64,000 nucleotides of DNA from Hoskinsella mucinilytica (GTDB lineage Bacteria > Bacillota_I > Bacilli_A > Erysipelotrichales > Erysipelotrichaceae). Positions within the stretch are counted from its first letter, which is position 1; the number at the start of each line of letters is the position of its first letter. The DNA lies in NCBI RefSeq assembly GCF_045223415.1, contig NZ_JBEQZJ010000010.1:1-64000 (forward strand), given 5' to 3'. A program made the position numbers and the translations under genes. Shown one piece after another: positions 59,917 through 64,000 of this stretch. The notes under the pieces are model-generated. The model was not told the origin of the DNA. It was given only the letters and a program-made list of their open reading frames with translations, and did no database searches.

Positions 59917-59940
59917 CCATCTTCCTCCTCTCATAAAACG

Positions 59941-59965
59941 AATTATGATAAATTAATTATGATAA
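59941..59965. repeat. Direct repeat AATTATGATAA x2
   Basis: Two identical 11-bp copies spaced 14 bp start to start, upstream of the ATPase remnant. They could be an old operator. Confidence 0.5.
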
Positions 59966-60440
59966 TATTATTTATAATATACATCTATCAGATGAATTAT
60001 CAAGGAAGCTTACTCTTCTACTTTACAAAACATCCCTACCTTTTTAAATTTTAATTTAAAATCAGAAATGAAAACCATAGGTAAGTGGATCACTTTCATC
60101 TACCACATTTGTTGCCTATCCAATCACATAAGCACTTCCTGTTATCATGAATTGAATGTCAAGGATTACCCCAATCCTTATGGTTTCTTGAATTATCCCT
60201 TTAAACTTTCAAAAGTTGCGAATTCAATTTGATGTTCCTTTACCCAAGCTAATAAACGTTCTTTACATTACGCATTTATTTCAATGGGTCTAATACTCAC
60301 AAAGCTGGAATGATATGAATCCTGAATTTCACAAAGATTACTATCTCAGCATCTGTTTCCATCCATTTTTACTATATTTCATACTCATCACTTCCAACAC
60401 TACCACATCATAAATCCTAATATGAGAAGTGATGCAAAAA
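59966..60440. other. Gene-free, apparently decayed stretch
   Basis: No frame of useful length on either strand. The minus strand near 60180-60260 still reads a short protein-like piece (CKERLLAWVKEHQIEFATFE), ended by TAA, which suggests the 3' end of a lost gene. No RNA gene or riboswitch recognised. Confidence 0.5.
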
Positions 60441-60444
60441 AAAA

Positions 60445-60465
60445 CAGCATTTTTCCTATGCTGTC
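60445..60465 (-). terminator. Terminator of the lspA-rluD-rhomboid-dCMP deaminase operon
   Basis: ACAGCAT / ATGCTGT stem with a 7-nt loop and nine T on the minus strand, about 90 nt after the last gene. Confidence 0.85.
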
Positions 60466-60555
60466 TCTCATGCTGTTTTACCCTAATTCTAGTAAGAACT
60501 CCTACCTCATCAGCATTCATAATCTTTCTATCAGCGATCTTGCTATATGCTTTGA

Positions 60556-61041
60556 CTATACATTCTCTTTTTTTATGATAGACAATTCCATACGATAAGG
60601 AAGCTGTACCAACTCTACACCTGCTGCCTTCAACATTCGTTTACTAGCCTTGGTTCCATCGGTATCCGCATATTTATCTGATTCATAAACAATACGAGAA
60701 ATACCGCTTTGAATGATTGCTTTCGCACATTCATTGCATGGAAATAAGGAAACGAATATACTACACCCGTGTAGATCAGCATTGCTGTTTAAAATTGCAT
60801 TTAATTCCGCATGAACGACGAATGGATATTTGGTCTGTGAAAATTCTCCATCACGATCCCATGGAAATTCATCATCACTACAGCCATTAGGAAACCCATT
60901 ATAACCGATTCCTACAACTCTATGCTCTTTACTTACGATCACTGCTCCTACTTGTGTAGAAGGATCTTTGCTACGTTTTGCGCTCAAATGAGCCAATCCC
61001 ATAAAATATTCATCCCATGTTAATACATCTTTACGTTTCAT
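60556..61041 (-). CDS. dCMP deaminase family protein
   Basis: Zinc-dependent deaminase, 161 aa, with the motif HAELNAI (about 78) and PCNECAKAI (about 101). The size and the GYNGFPNGCSDDEF segment match deoxycytidylate deaminases (ComEB type), which supply dUMP for thymidylate synthesis. It overlaps the rhomboid-like gene by 4 bp and is the last gene of the operon. Confidence 0.92.
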   Translation of the reverse strand: MKRKDVLTWDEYFMGLAHLSAKRSKDPSTQVGAVIVSKEHRVVGIGYNGFPNGCSDDEFPWDRDGEFSQTKYPFVVHAELNAILNSNADLHGCSIFVSLFPCNECAKAIIQSGISRIVYESDKYADTDGTKASKRMLKAAGVELVQLPYRMELSIIKKENV

Positions 61042-62291
61042 TCCAGTTCCTCCTTCGCATATTGTTTTTGAAACATTGATGATAAATAATTGGCATATGC
61101 ATTCATTGGTGTATTACGATACACATCGATCAATGCATCATCTAATTCTTTTCGAATAGGTTGTACCTCACTAACCTGTGTACATAAATAACCCAAAGCT
61201 ACAAGCAGTATACTACCTGCAATACGAATATGTTTCTTAACTTCAAACAAACGGCGATTACCAGAGCATAAGATACCAATAAATAAGCCTGTCAGCACTC
61301 CACCTAACATACCGATCATAGGTACACCGGATACAAGCATCATCAATATTGCATACCAAATGATACGAAAAGCTGATAATCGTACGGTTGGTAATCGCCA
61401 AGCTCCATTACCGATCAAGGCCACAAAATAAGCCGCAATCAACCCTAATACACCAGCACTGATGCCATAGCTTAAAGTATTTTCAGCTGCCGCAAAAACA
61501 AATAAATTGCCGATCCATATCGAAGATAAAAAAATCAAGATATAGTATTTTTTAGGATACATTCGTTCACAAAGCTTTCCTATATGAAAAAACACATAAA
61601 GTTCTATGATCAATTGAAAAACATCACCATGCACGAAGCCTGCGCTTATCAAACGATAAAACTCATGAGCGGCAACTACATTCATCTTATAATAACCACC
61701 AGTTGCCACAACTCCCAACACTGCATTTTTTGAAAGCAGGGTCAAAACAAAGGTAGCGATAAACCATATGATACAAATTGCCATTAAGATCATCGTTTGT
61801 TTAGGTCTTGCGGCTTTTTTAGCTCGTTCCAAACTTGCCTTTTGTTGTTTTACATGGGCTTCTTCTATTTCTTTTGTAATCGTCGCAAACTCAGTTGTTT
61901 CATCTTTTACATCATGAATCACATGATCAATACCGGGAAATACGCTTAAAATACGTGCATTACTGATTTCATCTTTCGTAATTCGGATCTGGGTCATTAA
62001 GGCATTATCCACCAAAGCGCATTTTGGATTGGTATTTAAAATCATGATCGGTCCTTCTCGATGAATCAGATTCAATATAATACGATGAACATTTCGTATA
62101 TACTCTGTATCAGAAAGTGTACATGCATTTTCCTTACTGGAAATGCGTAGCACAGGATAATTCTCTTGTTTGGGGTTCATCAACCAAATATCATCCTTAT
62201 GCTGTTGTACTCTAACGATCTGATACTCATAATTGATAATCAGATACCGCAATAATTGCATAGCATATAGATCATATGTTGATATGTCCAT
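61038..62291 (-). CDS. Rhomboid-like membrane protein, probably proteolytically inactive
   Basis: A 417-aa protein with a cytoplasmic N-terminal domain (about 1-165) like that of YqgP/GluP proteins and a six- or seven-helix rhomboid core (about 170-385). The catalytic Ser region reads YGISAGVLGL (family GxSGxxxGL). The dyad His region reads MIGMLGGVLTG (family HxxG), with Met in place of His. The HxxxN oxyanion residues after the first conserved His (FVHGDVFQLIIE) are Gln and Glu. A chaperone-like or binding role is more likely than protease activity. Confidence 0.8.
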   Translation of the reverse strand: MDISTYDLYAMQLLRYLIINYEYQIVRVQQHKDDIWLMNPKQENYPVLRISSKENACTLSDTEYIRNVHRIILNLIHREGPIMILNTNPKCALVDNALMTQIRITKDEISNARILSVFPGIDHVIHDVKDETTEFATITKEIEEAHVKQQKASLERAKKAARPKQTMILMAICIIWFIATFVLTLLSKNAVLGVVATGGYYKMNVVAAHEFYRLISAGFVHGDVFQLIIELYVFFHIGKLCERMYPKKYYILIFLSSIWIGNLFVFAAAENTLSYGISAGVLGLIAAYFVALIGNGAWRLPTVRLSAFRIIWYAILMMLVSGVPMIGMLGGVLTGLFIGILCSGNRRLFEVKKHIRIAGSILLVALGYLCTQVSEVQPIRKELDDALIDVYRNTPMNAYANYLSSMFQKQYAKEELE

Positions 62292-62296
62292 TTACA

Positions 62297-63214
62297 TCAC
62301 CCCTCTTTGGCACGCAATTCCTTCAGTATCGTTTCAAACTGCTCAGGTAATGGTGCCTCAACGGTGATTTGTTGCTGTGTCCTTGGATGCACAAAAGTTA
62401 ATTGATGTGCATGTAATAGCTGTCCATTGGTTTTCATCGTCTTACGATAGCTATATTTTTCATCTCCGACAACCGGATAACCGATGTATTGCATATGTAC
62501 ACGAATTTGATGCGTTCTTCCTGTTTCAAGTCTACATTCTACTAAGGTATACTCTTGAAAACGTTCGATCACCTTAAAGTGTGTTCTGGCATCCTTAGAA
62601 TTCGTAGAAGTAACTGCCATTTTTTGACGATCATTCACATCACGTCCGATTGGAGCATCAATGGTACCGAAGTCATGAGGAATGACACCATGTACCAACG
62701 CATAATACAATCGATTCACACTTTTGGTCTGTAGCTGTTTCGATAAGGAAGCATGTGCCATATCATTTTTCGCAACGATCAATAGACCCGTGGTATCTTT
62801 ATCAATACGATGTACAATTCCAGGACGAAGCACACCATTGATCCCGCTTAAATCCTTTACATGATACAATAATGCATTCACAAGAGTACCATGCTGATTG
62901 CCATTTGCCGGATGAACGACCATTCCCTTTGGCTTATTGATTACAATGACATCTTCATCTTCATATCGAATATCTAAAGGTATCGCTTCCGCTTCTACAT
63001 CCATTTCTCGATCATCCTCTATCTGTAAAGAAATCTCATCATGGACCTTCACTTTATAATTTGCTTTCCCGCTTTGCCCATTCACCAAAACCTTACCTTC
63101 TTCGATCAATGACTGAATTCGGCTTCTTGATAATTCTTCTTCACTACTTGCGATATACTTATCCAATCGCTGTTTCGCATCCTCATCGGTTACGATTAAT
63201 TTTACTTCCTTCAT
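62297..63214 (-). CDS. rluD: Ribosomal large subunit pseudouridine synthase RluD-type
   Basis: Pseudouridine synthase of 305 aa with an N-terminal S4 RNA-binding domain (about 14-75) and the RluA-family catalytic motif HRIDKDTTGLLIVAK (Asp at about 137), then GRTHQIRVHM. The lspA-rluD pair (4-bp overlap) is conserved across Bacillota. Modification of 23S rRNA is expected; the exact uridines are not deducible. Confidence 0.92.
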   Translation of the reverse strand: MKEVKLIVTDEDAKQRLDKYIASSEEELSRSRIQSLIEEGKVLVNGQSGKANYKVKVHDEISLQIEDDREMDVEAEAIPLDIRYEDEDVIVINKPKGMVVHPANGNQHGTLVNALLYHVKDLSGINGVLRPGIVHRIDKDTTGLLIVAKNDMAHASLSKQLQTKSVNRLYYALVHGVIPHDFGTIDAPIGRDVNDRQKMAVTSTNSKDARTHFKVIERFQEYTLVECRLETGRTHQIRVHMQYIGYPVVGDEKYSYRKTMKTNGQLLHAHQLTFVHPRTQQQITVEAPLPEQFETILKELRAKEG

Positions 63215-63675
63215 ACTTTCACACCTCGCTCTTCTAATAAAATATCAATAATAATCAAAAACACTCCAAAGCAAAGTGCCATATCCGCAACATTGAATAC
63301 AGGAAAATCATATCCCAAGATGATAAAATCAATAAAATCTCGCACATATTGAAACATCAAACGATCAATTAGATTGCCGATGGTTCCTGCCGCCATACAA
63401 ACGATACCGGTCTTAAACATCACATCTTGCTTTTCACTACGTACATAAAAATAAATCATTGCTACTAGCGCAATCGCTGTAATGATATAGAAAAACCACA
63501 TTTTACCTTCCAGCATGCTCCATGCTGCTCCTGTATTATGTAAATAGGTTATTCTGAAAAAACCAGGAACGATATCCATAGACTGTTGTAGCTTCATATT
63601 CGCATCTACTGCGAATTTACTTATTTGATCTATTGCCAATAAGACAATCAATAAAATCCCATGTTTTACTTTCAT
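63211..63675 (-). CDS. lspA: Lipoprotein signal peptidase
   Basis: Membrane aspartic protease that removes signal peptides from prolipoproteins such as the BmpA homologue here. The 154-aa protein has four transmembrane helices, NTGAAWSML, and the catalytic aspartates in GNLIDRL (about 117) and FNVADMAL (about 134). Ribosome-binding site GAAAGGTG. First gene of the operon; its leader starts near 63956. Confidence 0.95.
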   Translation of the reverse strand: MKVKHGILLIVLLAIDQISKFAVDANMKLQQSMDIVPGFFRITYLHNTGAAWSMLEGKMWFFYIITAIALVAMIYFYVRSEKQDVMFKTGIVCMAAGTIGNLIDRLMFQYVRDFIDFIILGYDFPVFNVADMALCFGVFLIIIDILLEERGVKV

Positions 63676-63812
63676 GAAAAAAACACCTTTCCATCATCTA
63701 TACTCATAGATACCTAGTTATTGTACTACAAAACCAATTAATCCGCCACATTTTGTTAAACAGGAAGAAGCAAAAACACAATACTTTACTTAAGCCTTTC
63801 CTTATTCATATA

Positions 63813-63838
63813 AAAAAATCGCTCCTTGGCGATTTTTT
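63813..63838. terminator. Leader terminator upstream of lspA
   Basis: AAAAAATCGC / GCGATTTTTT perfect 10-bp stem, 6-nt loop; runs of T on both strands. It lies 138 nt before lspA. Confidence 0.9.
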
Positions 63839-63956
63839 ACTACATTTTATCAAAGAAATGAGATCATTAGGAAAGTTTATAAATAAGGAGGTTGAACGCA
63901 ACATACGCTCATACGTAAGCTCTTCCTTTCATAAAACGTATAGATTTTTTAAATCT
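63813..63956 (-). ncRNA. Leader RNA or small RNA upstream of lspA
   Basis: About 145 nt from a strong promoter to an intrinsic terminator with no open frame. Hand-folding finds AGATTT / AAATCT near the 5' end, ATACGT / ACGTAT, and an unpaired ACCTCCTTA that mimics the 16S 3' end. It matches no riboswitch, T-box or PyrR element known to me. It could be an attenuator of the lspA operon or a free small RNA. Confidence 0.5.
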
Positions 63957-63962
63957 GTTGTT

Positions 63963-63991
63963 AGTATACCATCACTTTCAGATATTTTCAA
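63963..63991 (-). promoter_or_regulatory. Sigma-A promoter upstream of the lspA leader
   Basis: TTGAAA (63986-63991) and TATACT (63963-63968) on the minus strand, 17-bp spacer. Confidence 0.75.
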
Positions 63992-64000
63992 TAACTTTTT

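Noticed and set aside
63676..64000. T-box or PyrR attenuator ahead of lspA-rluD
   Set aside because: No T-box AGGGTGGNACCGCG sequence and no PyrR-binding anticonserved loop is present.
1..64000. tRNA genes, CRISPR arrays, prophage or complete insertion sequences
   Set aside because: Inspection of intergenic regions on both strands showed no cloverleaf ends, no regularly spaced repeats and no transposase or phage structural genes.

Overview
This window is a 64-kb piece of a low-GC, Gram-positive, endospore-forming chromosome. Gene content and order match Bacillota core chromosome. The best guess is the Erysipelotrichia (relatives of the innocuum/dolichum group). This rests on a fused NadD-YqeK, a short SpoIIGA, and Bacillus-like gene order combined with a compact gene set. 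The placement is inference and there is no 16S gene to test it. Almost everything is on the minus strand. The plus-strand exceptions are rpsD, recU-ponA and rnhC. I saw no tRNA, rRNA operon, CRISPR array, prophage or intact insertion sequence.

Layout on the minus strand unless noted. 1-600: decayed sequence, then a small protein gene behind a textbook sigma-G promoter (probable spore protein). 634-4719: thiI, cysteine desulfurase, ezrA. 4831-5678 (+): rpsD with a structured S4-type leader. 5714-8708: short SSB and two M16-family peptidase homologues. 8794-13684: nucleoside ABC importer (bmpA-nupOPQ type). 13871-25508: spoIIIE/ftsK, an RNase J paralogue, miaB, a 57-aa ferredoxin, ymdB, rny, recA, pncC, pgsA and rodZ. 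25656-26008: RNase P RNA, next to gpsB. 26535-29889 (+): recU and a class A PBP with a FIVAR-like tail. 29936-37140: nth, dnaD, ypmB, an unknown membrane protein, mtnN, then yqeM, rsfS, nadD-yqeK, yhbY, yqeH, yqeG.

37236-40844 is a glucose-type PTS operon (IIBC, an RDD protein, IIA, BglG/GlcT-family antiterminator). Its leader shows a sigma-A promoter, an overlapping cre-like site, an antiterminator target (RAT) and the terminator it would block. 40883-42379 is spoIIGA-sigE, with a Spo0A-box and a 22-bp-spaced promoter like the Bacillus spoIIG promoter. It is followed by an EAL protein with a degenerate GGDEF domain. 44744-54703 contains a CofE-like protein, a YsnB-type phosphoesterase, gerM, a 2-TM peptide, a VanY-like protein lacking all zinc ligands, an unknown 147-aa protein, gerE, uvrC, mutS2 and cvpA. 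54809-55699 (+) is rnhC. 55722-58150 is an ABC exporter with DUF3021-like and LytTR proteins. 58267-60550 holds an SDR oxidoreductase between decayed genes. 60556-63991 is the lspA-rluD-rhomboid-dCMP deaminase operon behind a long leader.

Functionally the window is dominated by housekeeping (translation, ribosome assembly, RNA decay, DNA repair, envelope growth) with sporulation control woven in: sigma-E and its protease, gerM, gerE, SpoIIIE and a sigma-G gene. I did not find a clearly new multi-gene system. The strongest unusual signals are a gerE gene with no canonical start codon behind a sigma-K-like promoter, the sigma-G-driven small gene, three apparently inactivated enzyme homologues (RNase J-like, VanY-like, rhomboid-like), the elaborate ptsG leader, a 5'-terminal hairpin on the rny mRNA, and an uncharacterised leader RNA ahead of lspA.
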